The notes under the pieces were generated by a model. It was not told the DNA's origin. It searched no databases and saw only the letters and a list, made by a program, of their open reading frames with translations. Positions 39,586 through 52,900 of a stretch of 64,000 bases of DNA are shown piece by piece. Every line of letters begins with the position of its first letter. Within the stretch, counting starts at the first letter, position 1. A program made the translations under genes and the position numbers. Source of the stretch: Daucus carota subsp. sativus (Eukaryota > Streptophyta > Magnoliopsida > Apiales > Apiaceae); contig NC_030386.2 of NCBI RefSeq assembly GCF_001625215.2, positions 24,212,545-24,276,544 of the forward strand, written 5' to 3'.

Positions 39586-42237
39586 ATGGCTACCACAATT
39601 GCAGAACTTCTGCAACTTCCACTAACACTTACATTAGTTCTAGCTTGTCTTCTACCACTTCCTCTCTGTTGTTACCTGTTTCTAAAGAAGCAGAAGCCAG
39701 TAGGGTTGCCTAATGGAAGTATGGGATGGCCTTTCTTGGGTGAAACCTTTGGCTTTCTCAAGCCACACAAGTCAAACTCTATAGGCAGCTTCTTGCAGCA
39801 ACATTTCTCTAGGTAATCTATCTTGTGATGCATGTTCTTTTTATGAGTTGAATTAGTGATTGTTATGTGAATATATTGACAAGTGCAGGCATGGCAAAGT
39901 GTTCAAATCCCATCTTTTCGGATGTCCGACGATAGTATCGGGTGATCTTGAACTTAATAACTTCATTCTGCTAAATGAAGATAGACTTTTCCAGAGCTAC
40001 TATCCCAGGTCTGTTCAAGATATTCTGGGGAATTTGTCGTTGATGCTTGTGTCCGGAGAACTTCACAAGAAACTGAGAACAGTAGCACTCAGCTTCATTG
40101 CGAATTCCAAGTCAAGTCCTGACTTCCTCCGTTATGTAGAGAATTTGACAATCTCTGTTATGGACTCTTGGAAAGGATGTCGGGAGATTCACTATGCCAA
40201 AGAGGCAAAAAAGGTTAAGTCCTTTACGCTATAATTATAACTCTGGGAAGTAACAGGATCACATTTTATGCGTTTCAGGATCCTTTCTAATATTACTGTC
40301 TCTGTGAAATATGATTTCAGTTCACATTATTTGTGATGTTGAAGAATTTGTTGAATATTGAGCCCGAGGAGCCACTAGCTTCACAAATGCTAGAAGACTA
40401 TCTTAGCTATATGAAGGGACTTGTATCATTGCCACTTTGTTTTCCAGGCACACCCTATGCCAAAGCCCTGAAGGTACATTGCTAGAACAACTCTGTGTAG
40501 GTTTGTTTACATGTACAAAAGTTGACATACACCGACAAATTAGGTAACAGTATAATTCACAGAGTTCAGCATGTAGAGTCTGATACTAGACATGCTGAAT
40601 CTTTGTATTACGAAAAAAATATACCCTAGCCTGGGAATGACGAACTATGACACTGAATAAGTAAAATAGACAAGAATAAGAGTTATTAGGTTAGGAGAAT
40701 TTAACCCTTCTGTGACATTGATGATATGAAGATTAACATGTCGAATTCTGTCAATTGTTGCATGATCCCGAATTTCTATGAAAGGTTTTATTAATGGTAT
40801 TCATCTAATCCAGACTTATCAAGAGAAGCAAATAAACATCACACTATAATCTCATTGTCTTCATCAAAATAACCTTCTATCTGATAATAAAGATTTTATG
40901 CAGTACATTTAATCCATGTTATTTTCTGCTTCCAGGCTAAAGCAAGAATCTCAAGGAATATCAGAGAAATTATAGCCGAAAGGAGAAAGAAAGAGGGACC
41001 TAAAAAGGGGGACTTTTTGGATGAGATGATGAATAAAAGATCAGAAGAGTTAAATGATGAAGAAAGAGTGAGTATAGTGATGGACCTTATGTTTGCAGGT
41101 TATGAAACAACTGCAGGGCTTCTGTCCCTACTTCTCTATTATCTTGCCCAAGCACCAGAAGCACTTGAACAACTAATGCAAGAACATCAAACTCTCACCA
41201 AATCAAAGAAGCCTGGAGATCCCATAAGTTGGCGAGATATTCAGCAACTCAACTTCAATTCACATGTATGTGCTGTCCCATCATTAATGTGCAATCTTGT
41301 TGTCTGTGTTTGTGTGTGTGTGTGTTTGTCCCAGTGGACTAAGATATTGATTAAAGCTTTAAATGTGGAACAAAACAGATTGTCCAATAGGTTTCACTTG
41401 AAACACTACCCAACTCCTCAACTTTGGCTTAGTTATTCACAGTCCTGGCTTGAACAAAGAAATATGTGCTTTATTGATTCGACTAAAAAGCAAACTGAGT
41501 TTATTTGAAAAAAGCTTACCAGATTTCATCAGCGTCCCTAACGTTAATCAAGGAATACTCGTCAACAATTTTTTTATGCAGGTAGTAAATGAAACTTTGA
41601 GGTGTGGGAATCTAGTGAAATTTGTGCACAGAAGAGCTTTACAAGATGTAAAATTTAGAGATTATCACATTCCCAGAGGCTGGCAAGTACTTCCGGTTTT
41701 TACAGCAGTACATCTGGATCCATCTCTGCATGAGTCGCCCTCTGATTTCAATCCCTGGAGATGGAACGTAAGTGTCTCAACTTAGCTAATGAAGCAAGTA
41801 AAATATCACCAACTTATTTAGATATTTAAGCTAGATCAAGTGTTCGACATCTTCATATTAGAAGTGTTGAAAGGGGCTAAAACCAAATTCTTGATATGTA
41901 CTGTATAATGCTTATAATTATCAGGATGAAGCAATTAATAGAAAGGTAAATCCTTTTGGTGGTGGAACAAGGCTTTGTCCCGGGACTGAATTAGCCAAAT
42001 TGGAGGCAACTATCTTCCTTCATCATCTTATCCTCAACTACAGGTACAGTCACAGTTTCAACAAGAAATGTCTAGCATATCAAACATTTTATACACATCT
42101 AACAAATTAAGTAATGATTGCACTGCCTGTGCAGGTGGAAGCTGAAGGAAGACGATGATTTCCCGCTTTCTTACCCATATTTGGAATTCAGTAAAGGTTT
42201 AGAACTTGAAATACAGCCAACAGAGAACAGCAGCTAA
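39586..42237 (+). CDS. Cytochrome P450, CYP85 clan, CYP724/CYP90-like, 7 exons, 480 aa
   Basis: This is an ER-bound monooxygenase most like the brassinosteroid enzymes of the CYP90/CYP724 group, whose CYP90B and CYP724B members hydroxylate C-22 of sterol precursors. Exons: 39586-39812, 39889-40213, 40321-40473, 40936-41265, 41582-41767, 41925-42043, 42135-42237; 480 residues. Visible landmarks: a membrane anchor (about 12-33), a proline-rich hinge with [14 protein letters not shown], the family phrases KPHKSNSIG and [10 protein letters not shown], the I-helix oxygen-binding AGYETT (289-294), the K-helix ExxR at 349-352 (ETLR), FNPWRW, and the heme loop [10 protein letters not shown] with cysteine ligand C425. 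All catalytic motifs are intact. The loop between FNPWRW and the heme motif is short, which I think suits CYP724 better than CYP90B, but this is judgement. A (GT)n run sits in intron 4. Confidence 0.9.
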
Positions 42238-42876
42238 TTAAGCATTCTAGATGCCACATAACTGTACATAACAGCTACAAGGTATAAACATGCAGTCGCA
42301 CAACATAAGTTATATGCAAGGATAAAACTTATATTCAGTTAATATGTCCACCACAAGTAACCTAAAAAGAGGCTTTCAGAATGAGATGGATCAGATATAG
42401 TTAATATTTTCCTTTTATAAAAAAACAGTTAAGTGATCAAAAGTTTCACAAAACTATAAAATCAAAATTAAAACCCTCTCATATAACAATAGTTTCTATA
42501 GTATAAAGCTCGGGAATCATTTAATCATTCCGATATGTTTTGAAGGGAACTCTTAACTGTAGAGTAAAAGTAAGCTAGAAATTCGAAAAAATGCCTGCAT
42601 AGGTGGTCATGAATCCTTATTCAAAAAAACTGTTCAACAAAGTTTTTTTTTTTTTTTTGCTAAATCAACAAAGAATTTGTGGGTTGTACAAAAAGCACAG
42701 TATCAGGGTAGTACACAAGTTCAAAAAATAACAGAAGGCAACTCTAAGAATTACAAGGCAAAAGGGGCTAATTATACCACTAAATTCCTGCAAAAAAGAA
42801 ATTTGCTCCAAGGTGCACACCTAAATTATTGATCCTGTGCTCCCAACAAGCATCTGAGCGTGAGATGAAACAACCC
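42238..42876. other. Intergenic between convergent P450 and PPR genes
   Basis: It contains the two 3' UTRs and a T-rich run near 42643. No further feature is seen. Confidence 0.5.
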
Positions 42877-45800
42877 TTATTGCACAGAACTATCCTTTTG
42901 AGTTGCGTTTGTCCAGTTTGATAAAAATCCACTTTTCTTACGCAAATCATCCAAAGTTTTTGAGACTAAAGAGAGTCGTGGATCATCATGAGGAATCTCT
43001 CTATCCTACAAGGTACTCAAAAAAGTACATATGAGTAAGCATCCTGCTAATACATCAAATTTATTTTTATCCTACATATGAGAGCAGCAAGAGTGCAAAA
43101 TGTAGAAACATATGAACATGTTTTTAGTGAAGCAAATACACTGCAAGGAAAACTTAATTATAAAAATGGCTTAAATCATAAAATTTAGAAATAAGAACCT
43201 TCAAACATAATAATACATTTAATAATTATATAAGTATTCCAAACAAAGAATACATAAAACAAATTTAATTACAAGAATTAATGACAAAAAGAATAATAAT
43301 AGTGATAATAATGTATCATCATCATCATTATTATTATTTTATTGCTAAATGTATTCAAATTGATTTGTAGTGCGTATAATTTTGAAATCCTATATTATTA
43401 GTATAGTTTTTTACATTAATATGTAAGCAAAAGTTTTGGGAATTAACTCTATACATATGTGAAATGTATGCTTGCAATAAATTATATATACACTAGTAAG
43501 TTCTGTATAATATTATATATTCATCTTATTTTATTTTTTAACATTAAAAAAGTGCTCCACAGAAAAGAGACAGCACATCGTATGAAGAAGGACAAAGCTA
43601 ATGCAATGGTAGTATTTTTTTCAGAATCTGGCCGGCCCACCCCTTTTATCTTCGAAATTGGTCAAATGGGTTTCACTTAAATAAGCACCCCCCGCCTTGC
43701 CACAGGCAGGCAAGGTCAAATGGGTTACTGGGCCTCGTTATGCCTCTCGCATGGGCAAACACAGGGTGTGGCACCCTTTAACGCGATGAGATTGAAGTTT
43801 GTCATGAGCACTGGTTATTTGTTTGGAATATGAAATTTTGGTGTTACCTTTAAGCCTTGGTGATATGCTTCAACAGCTGGAAGTGAAATGGCAGACTTAC
43901 TGCTTTGCATCATGTCCCAAATCAGATTCGCAACAGTAAAACCACCAGTCTGCAAAAAAATAATCCATAATGATTTCAGTAATCTAGCCAAACTTTTATC
44001 ATGCCAGGAGTAACGTATATTACCTTTTCGCCTGAGGCTAAAATAAGAAGATCATTTCCCATTTTTGAGCTCAAGAAGAAGTTCCTAGATGCCATTTCTT
44101 TCTGAAAATAAGAGGGGAAAAGGAAATATCACCCAAGTACTAAAGGAGCAAGCAATTGCATCACATGCAGACAGCCTTTCATTAAGCACAACAAACTAAA
44201 TGTACCAGTTTTTCTTCAGCAAGTTGCATTCCTTTGGGAGTATAGCCAACCATGGCTCCTTCAATAAAGGTCTGCGGAAAAGTAGTTCAGAAAAATGAAA
44301 GTGTACTTCTACAACTTGTGCACTAATAAATCAAATGAAGCGAAGTTCCCCAATACACCGAGAGAAATAAGCCTTAAAGAAAGATTATTGTTTTTGTTAA
44401 ATATTTTAAGCGTGCTTTAAGATATACTAATGCAATGAAAAAAAAAACCTCAATCTGTTATATGTTTCCAGTTACAAATGAAAAGTGTCACTTTTTTTAT
44501 TACTCAATACCTTGCAGTTTATATTCCTGTTAATGTACTTAATTGCTTGAAGCCTCTAAACGTTTTTAATCAGATAATGTTCAGCTTTTGACTTCCTGTG
44601 AACTTTCAAATCATTTAAACATAGCTTTCCTCATATTAAGCTTTTAAATACCCTCTTCCAAAATCCAAATATTTAAAAAAATATTATGAGTGAAACTTTT
44701 CAATGGTTAGATTTTACAGAATTTTCCATTCTATCTTTGAAAAAAAAGGAATTTAAGTTTTAAAAATAAAATTCCAATTCCTGCTCACAACATTAGCATA
44801 CATCTTGCAATTAAAAATTACACCATCGTCATCTATGATCTATTAGTGTTCCCAAACAAGGCAAAATTAATATTTTAAGCTTATTCGTGTCCTAAACAGA
44901 TATGTTTATTACCAGTATATATATTCCGTTGTATGAAAATCCTTTGAGTTCATAAAAATGGCAAAGAATAGCAGAAATGAACGGAAATATTTTATAGACA
45001 GGAAGGGGATTCAAAATCTTACTTCAAGCCATTTGTCGAATACTAGGGAAGGCACTTAATTAATATAAAACTTTAACTTTGCAAACAAGGTTGCCATTTG
45101 TCCACAAGAATGAACAGAAGAATTCAAGCAACCAGATGAAACTGAAAACATAGGTTCAGCAGGATGGATGCCAAATAATTTTACCCACAAATGAAACCGC
45201 GCTAATTTTTGTGATACTTAAAGCTATAAAGTTTTCAGTAATAGTGCTTATACATCTTTCGCAGACTTAATTAGATATTTTATTATCACATCAATATGCA
45301 AGCTTCAGAATAAAACAGGCTGATTATTGTGTCCTACACTATTTTTTTATTCTTTTCTTATTCGTTACATACTAGTTCTATCCAATGTCACATAGGTCGA
45401 GGTTCGACTCGAAACGGGGGACAATGAAATGGCTGGTATGATGGGTACAACGGCCCGTTTGGGTACGATGTTTTTTTTGGAAAAAATAATATATATATAT
45501 TATACCTTACTCTGTAATTATATATGTTTATTCAGATATATATAGAGTTTAATTAATAATTTACACATTTATTTATACTTTTTGGAGTTACTTTAAATAA
45601 AGCTATTTGACTTGTGTATTATAAGTTTACTAATTATTTTGTGATTTATAAGATGATTGGGCATGAAAAATGAGCTGATTTGAAAAGCTAGGAAGCACAG
45701 GTACCGAAATTCGTCAAATTCAAAAAAATGGGGATACAGTTCGGGAGGATACGGCAATTATAAAAACTAACATTCAAATTAAACCAAATAATCAAGTACA

Positions 45801-46201
45801 TCAAGTTTTAGCAAATAAAAGACATCAAATACATAAGTTCATAATACGCAAGTCTCAAGAAAATAAAAGGCATAATGAAAGACATTAAAATATTTTTATA
45901 TAATAAGTTTTTAAATAACTAAAAACTGAAATTACTACTAATTTGCAGATTTATTAAATTATTATTTACTTATAGTTTATACATTAAAATTACTACTATC
46001 TAATCTATACATTAAAATTACTATGTTTGTGATGCACTAGAACAACAGTCAATCATATACATGTGCAGTGGCCAGTGTGCACATCGTATGTCAACTAAAT
46101 AAACCACAATCAACTAAATAAATCAGTCCACCAACTCAAATCAGTCAATAAACTCAATAGTCAATACCCACACCCTCAACGAACAGATGATCATACATAC
46201 A

Positions 46202-46237
<36 letters not shown>

Positions 46238-46930
46238 TATATAGGCTCATGATCAAATAGAAACCACTTTTAAAATAAAAACTAGAAACCAATACAAGTT
46301 AGTGATATTCTCAGTACAATTTAGTGATATACTCTTTAGGATTTAGTGATCTGTGTTGCAAGAGTTAGTGAAAACTTGCAGAAACAGCCCAAAATATCCA
46401 TATATGTTCCAAAAACTGCTCAAAATCTCCAGATCTGTTCATGTTTTCGATTCAGATGGTGGTGACGGTGGTGGAGATGGTGGAGGTGAAGGTGGAGATG
46501 GAGGAAGAATGATTGTAGCGAAGGTGTGGGCGGCTTGAAGTAGGGGGTTGGAGCGTTGCCGGAATAACGGCGGCTCTGCCGCGTTTTGAAGTTGAGCCGA
46601 GGTGGAGAAAGAAGTATGAACGGGGCTGAAGGAGGTTCTAGCAGCGACCAAGATGGGGTTGGTGAAGATGGAGGTGGAGATTGTGTTGTTAGAGAAATAA
46701 TGGAGGGGGCGGGCGGCATAGAGGTGGTGGTGGTTATGGAGGAGGTGACGACGGAGGTGGTGGCAGTGGCGGATGTGGAGGTGGGGTTGGTAAAGATGGA
46801 GGTTGGATTGGTGAAGAGAGGTGGAGATGGGGTTGTTTAAGAATTTAGTGGTATTTGCTTTAGGATTTAGTGATATTTCAGCTTGGTTTTTAGTTTCTAG
46901 AATAAGAAGGTTTCTATTGGAGTAAGACTC

Positions 46931-46987
<57 letters not shown>

Positions 46988-49900
46988 AGGTTCCATTGGA
47001 GTTAGGTTCACATAGCTCCCATAACTTTTTATCATTATTGACTTGGCAGGTCATTGATTAACTCAAAGGGTGAGTAAAATGAAAAAGGATTGATCGTATG
47101 CAACAAACAGGTACACAATTGGAACATACAAAAACTATATATTGACAAAAACTAACCACAAATACTTCAACTACGGGAGCACCAGATCTCATGCATTCTA
47201 CAAAAGTGTTAAAACCACGATCAAGGTCACCAGAATGCAGATAGCACCTGCATGTGCACATACGAAGGGATCATCAGAGAGATACATGACAGTTGCTGAA
47301 TACTAATATAACAGTTAAAGAAAAACTCGGCAATTTTAAAGATAGAGTACAACAAAAATATGGATGCTTCTGTTGAAGTATCCTTGCTCTTAAAGAGAGG
47401 ACGATTCTTAGTCAGTTTCTTCCCTCAATAAAATTTGCAAGTGAAAGGTTGATTATATAATTATAGAGTATTTTGGAGGCAGCCTAAAGAAAGGAGTGGC
47501 TATTAATTTGTTAAAAGCTAGAGACGCCTGCGTGCTTGATAATGCAAGAGGCTCCCATGTGTATCATTGTATACGAGTGTTTGCCATTACTACCTGACAT
47601 AATAGTCTTGGAAAGCTGGTATGCAATGGTATGTACAAAGGGGAGGATCTAGATTAGGCGATAATTATAGGGATCTCCGTGTAACAGTAAAGGATATATT
47701 TATGAAAGGGATTTTTTATATACTGAACATATTGTGATGCAATCAATCCAGTTTATATATTTATCTTTATATTGTGCTTTATATCAAGCTGTGAACCAGA
47801 TTGCGAGAGAAATCTGTAGAGCTTCATATGATCCAACAAATATAATTTAGAATTGAGGGGATTGTTAGTTATGATAAGGCTAGATTAAGATCAACTTCTT
47901 CTAATCAATTATTTTCCAAAACTACTGCAACCATAAAGCTGGCAATCCTGAAATCTTGGCCATTCCAATTAGGCGAGTTTTCCAACAGTCACATTTAAAT
48001 AAAAAAATTTAAACAATTCAGAACATTTAATGCAATATTTATCAAACAATTAGACCTACTGAACCAAGCCAATTGCTCTGAGTCCTGAAAATTCATTGCG
48101 TGATTTAATCATGGCAAGTGACTTTATGGATTCTGATCCTATGGGACATATAAGGTTTAGTATGGTAATTTTTGATGAATTGTCCAACAAAATAGAAAAA
48201 GTAAATGACATAAATCTGTAGCCATACATAATACAACTTCTTCTACATGTGCTTTAAGAGTGTTAAATTAATATTGTATAAGCACAAGGGCAAGGTGAAA
48301 GTAATTAGACATATACAATACACATATACCACATACATATAATAACCGTCTCTTATTAAAATACAGATGTTTCCAAAAAACTAAAACTAAAATTCCTGAT
48401 AGGTTACATACATCAAGTGGTTGCACTCATACACCTCTCGGTAAAAAGAGGTCAAAGGTTCGAGCTTAGTGGAGGGACATGACGGCGAGTATTTAAAGTT
48501 TCTGCAATTGACCCTAACCAAAAATAAAGTATCCTGGTCCTACCATAACAGATTGCTTGAACAGCATATACATTTTTAGATTTATAAATTATGCAAGATA
48601 TAGAAAATTAAATTATAATACATCTATCTATCTATATATATTATACTCTAGATAAAGTCATAAAACATTAAAAAATTTGGTCAGTTGGTATTTGGGCCTA
48701 TTTGCGAACCTGTTTAATATATAACATGTTTTTATGGCTCTTTTTGATGATAATTAAAACATATTTTACACATCCACATTAAACATATATCTCGAGACTA
48801 TTTATATATAATAAATTTGACGGTATTAACTATTAGAATTCATTTCATGTCCAATAAAAATACTTATTCAACATAAAAAATACAAATATACACCCTTAGT
48901 AATCACTTTGACTTTCTACACATATGTTAAGGTGAAAAAAAATAGATCTGCAAATTATTTTTAATGTTTCTTTTTTGAATAAAAAGTTTACTATTTATGT
49001 TTTCATAAAAAAATAAAATTTAAAACATAGGTATTAGAGCTATGTTTTCTGCACCTTAAAATATGTGCAAAACATGCAAAATGTCAAAGTGACTACTAAT
49101 TTGGGACAAAGAGAGTATTAACCCAAACTAGTTTATTAATTATTTAAAATATATCCTAATTATAAAAACGCATATTATTCCAACATCGATGAATTTTCAA
49201 AATAAAATTAAATATTAAAACACATATAATAAAATAACAAATATTAAAAATCATTTGTGCATCGCACTGGTTATAAGCTACTTATTATATTATTAAAGCT
49301 GAAACATTGAAAATTTTGGTCGATCAGTATTTGGGCCGATTTACGAGCTTCTTTATTTTTAAAACTTAATTTAACGAGCCAACTCTTATATTAACGGGTC
49401 TAATAAAAACAAATTAATCCATATACATCCATAAGCCTATTAATAAATTTGTAACCTACGATTCTAACACAAATACATCTCTAGAATAAAGTTAAGTATA
49501 AACTAAACATTATAAATAAAAAGAGAAACAAATATTTAAAGTCACATGTGCACTACACACGATATAAGCTAGAAACTATGAATTTATTGGCCTTTCATAT
49601 CTTTCTTCCTATTGCATTTGAGCAATGAAAGTCAGTTACCTCATAACTTGCATCCCAATAAAGATATCAGGTTGCCCATCATTTGATCGTCTAAGCATCT
49701 CCAAGAGAGTATCAATTGCCTTCGACAAAATATTAGACCATTTAAATGTTAACATTTTCAGTGACAAGAAAATTGCACATTAATAGCAAGCAATGTTTTA
49801 AATAAAGTTATGTAAGCAAGGAATACAATAATTGTTAATACAATAGTGAGGCTGATATTTTCTCGACAACAGATCTTGGTAACCCCATTTTTGTAGGACT

Positions 49901-52900
49901 AAAAAAAAATCACATAAAACAAATTTTCATATTCCTAGGTTGCCACTAAATGTGATTCACAGGTATGCACCACTTGTTCCCCGAATGACACAAGCTATAT
50001 GTGATTCACGTATATGCACCATTTGTTCCCCGGATGACACACGCTAAATGTGATTCACATATATGCACCAATTGTTTCCCAAATGACATATTTTTTGCTC
50101 AAGAAGGGTTACAGAATAGGAATCAAAAATCAGGTTAAGGAGGTAGAGAATTGAGGTATCATCTTGATATCAAGTGTTTGGTTGAGTGATGGAATGAATA
50201 TGATTGGTTTAAAAAAAATTGAATGGTTAGTTATAATTAAATTAAGATATGTTTAATTAATATTTATATAAATTTTTGAGTCATTAATTTCAATTTGTTA
50301 AATAATTTACACATAATAGTACATTAGAGATGAACTTAAAAGAAAAGAAATTAATTCCCCAAACCCATACTTCATACTCACCTCCCCTTCACTATGAAAA
50401 CCCCATACCTTGTGCAATTGAGGTATGGGTTTCAAGGAAACTTTTTTTCAACCAAACACTAGGTATGGTTTTGGATTTGAAATGAACGGAACTTATACCT
50501 CATACCGAAAAAGCATGAACCAAACCAGCCATAAATGTTTGGCTCATCGTTTCTTTAATTTGATGAAGCAAAAATTCAAATAAAAAGAAGAATATTTAAT
50601 GTTTAAAGATAATGAGGTTAATTAAGTGTATTTATCCTACGTTGTAAGAAGCAATTTTTCCTTCATTGGTACAAGATAATTCTATTAGTGAGATACTTTT
50701 TCAATCCCACCCAATTCTTAATGTTTGGACCGGGTAGGAACAATAAATGAGAAAAGGTGGGTAAATTAGTGGATTCAATTGATATTTAACATACAAGGAC
50801 AACAGATTAGATTGGTAGGAGAAAGTACTAGGCCGTTTAGTTTTCTTTAAACATTAAAAAGTTTACTATCAGGAAACTAGAAAAGAAATCCTAAAAAAAG
50901 AAAATCCGAAGAATTGGGTGGGACGATGGGGAGTATAACTTATAAAACATATTAAAAGGGTTAATTATCAAGTTGGTCACTATATAATTAGCAAAGTTTC
51001 AAATTTATCACCGATAAATTCAGAGTCTCAAATTTGCCACTTTTAAAAAGCTGATAAAATCTCAAATTTTCACTGAAAATCATCAATATTGCCTAACAAG
51101 CAACCAACTTCAGACCCCAGATATATTGGTGTTAAATTTGATATTTTTCTATTTATATAATGGTCAATTTGATGCTTAACCCTATACAAAAACTAAGAAA
51201 AGTACAAGACATTACCATAGTATTTATTTTTATGAAGTTCAATTGCAAAAACGAAGGAGGCACGTGAAAAAAGTACATCGTACATATTTCCTCCTTCTAA
51301 GATTTCAACTTATATGTCACTAATAAGCCACTTTCGATTATCCAAGAAAATCATAAAATATATCCCTTGGGGGTTGTTATCAACCTTTTTGGTTGCTGAT
51401 AAGTCCAGTCCTTCTCCTTTTGCTAAATTTTTCTTCATGTTTAATATATCTCTCTCAAGAGAGAGTGTCTTCCCATCTTAGTGATTTATTTTTCTTCCCA
51501 TATTTTGAGTTTTGCTCTCCCCTCGTGGGAGTTTTGGTTTGTTTCTATTGATCTGCAGTATTTTTGTTGAAATAGTTTATTTATAAGGGTTTGTATGAAA
51601 TTAAGTTCATGGTCAATTTTTCAGATACATAGGGACAAATCATCTATACATGGGCATGGCTACAATAGATCGTGACATTGTCTCCCAAAAGGAATGCATA
51701 TTTCATCGAGATAACCAAGGGATGCTCCATGGGGCAAGATCTAATCGACGATAATAGTTTTTGATGGAGTAATCTTGATTTGATCTTTTTTTAATTTTTT
51801 AATTAAATTTTGATCATGTTTGTAGATGTTGTATGGCCTTTAATTAGTATTGTTTTCCCCTAAAATCCACTTTTACTTTTTACACCCACAGTCCAAAATT
51901 TAGATTTTAAATAACTTTTAACTTAAAGTTAATTTGAAGAAAAAGCCAATTCTGCTCTAATGACAAGCCAAAACCTACCAATTAAGGGTTCAAAGAAACT
52001 ATAAAAGGACCGGTTGATTAACAGTGTAACACTCTAACTATAAAACAAAGTTTAACTTATCACTCTAAGAAAATAAACTTTCTTTTGACTTTTTCATTGT
52101 GGCTAGTACATTTATGTAAAAAAATTAAATCCATGGGCGAAACTGATTACGACTATTATATTCAATTCTTGAATAAGTTATTGATCCATATTAGATATAA
52201 GAACGAGTAGAATGAAATGGTACCTCTACATCCTTAAGATCAGCAAGAGCATGAAATGCAGCATGATATACAGTTAAATTCCTATTAACAATTCCAAATC
52301 GGCGGTGAACATATTCAGCAGTTGGGAGACTGTATAACTCTTCTTCTGATACACCAATCACCGCATTTTCAGCGTTATCTTTTGAGTTTTCGATGTCTGA
52401 CCACCCTGTAGACTGCTCAACAAGCCCGATGATCTTCTCATACACATAAGAGGAAATGATAATGAACAGAATCAGAAGCTGTAAGAACTGTAGGAATAAG
52501 ATAATAGCATCATTAAACATCAGAATTTCAGTTACTTTGGCGGATGTGTCATCTGCAAGAGGTATCTTATTCCTATGTGCAGTTATCAGTGCTGCATAGC
52601 AGAATTTGTTCAAACCAAGGCCAGCAGCAGTCATATCACGAACAACTGCATACCTGGCATGAGGAAATGGGTGGTTATCTTATACAATTAATGACCAACA
52701 ACTGAGGCATTTGCAAATTACAAACCGATATATATTAATCAGTAAACCATATGCTAATAAAAAAAATCAAAAAAAAAATTGATAAATATGTTTTAGAACC
52801 ATTTGTGTAATGCAATATCAGAAAATTGCATACACTCTCTCTAGTCGGCCAGCAGCTGCATACGCGCTAAGTAGACAGATAAAGGTTTGTCCAGTAGGTT

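Noticed and set aside
46439-47035. 198-codon Pro/His/Ser-rich ORF on the minus strand
   Set aside because: It runs through TA/GA microsatellites and the G-rich core of a transposon-like element inside a PPR intron; composition is low complexity and no start context or family supports it.
50150-50530. Possible MITE with TGTTTGGTT-type ends
   Set aside because: GTGTTTGGTTGAG on the left and GAACCAAACCAGCC on the right are loosely inverted, but arms are too short and divergent and no TSD is seen.
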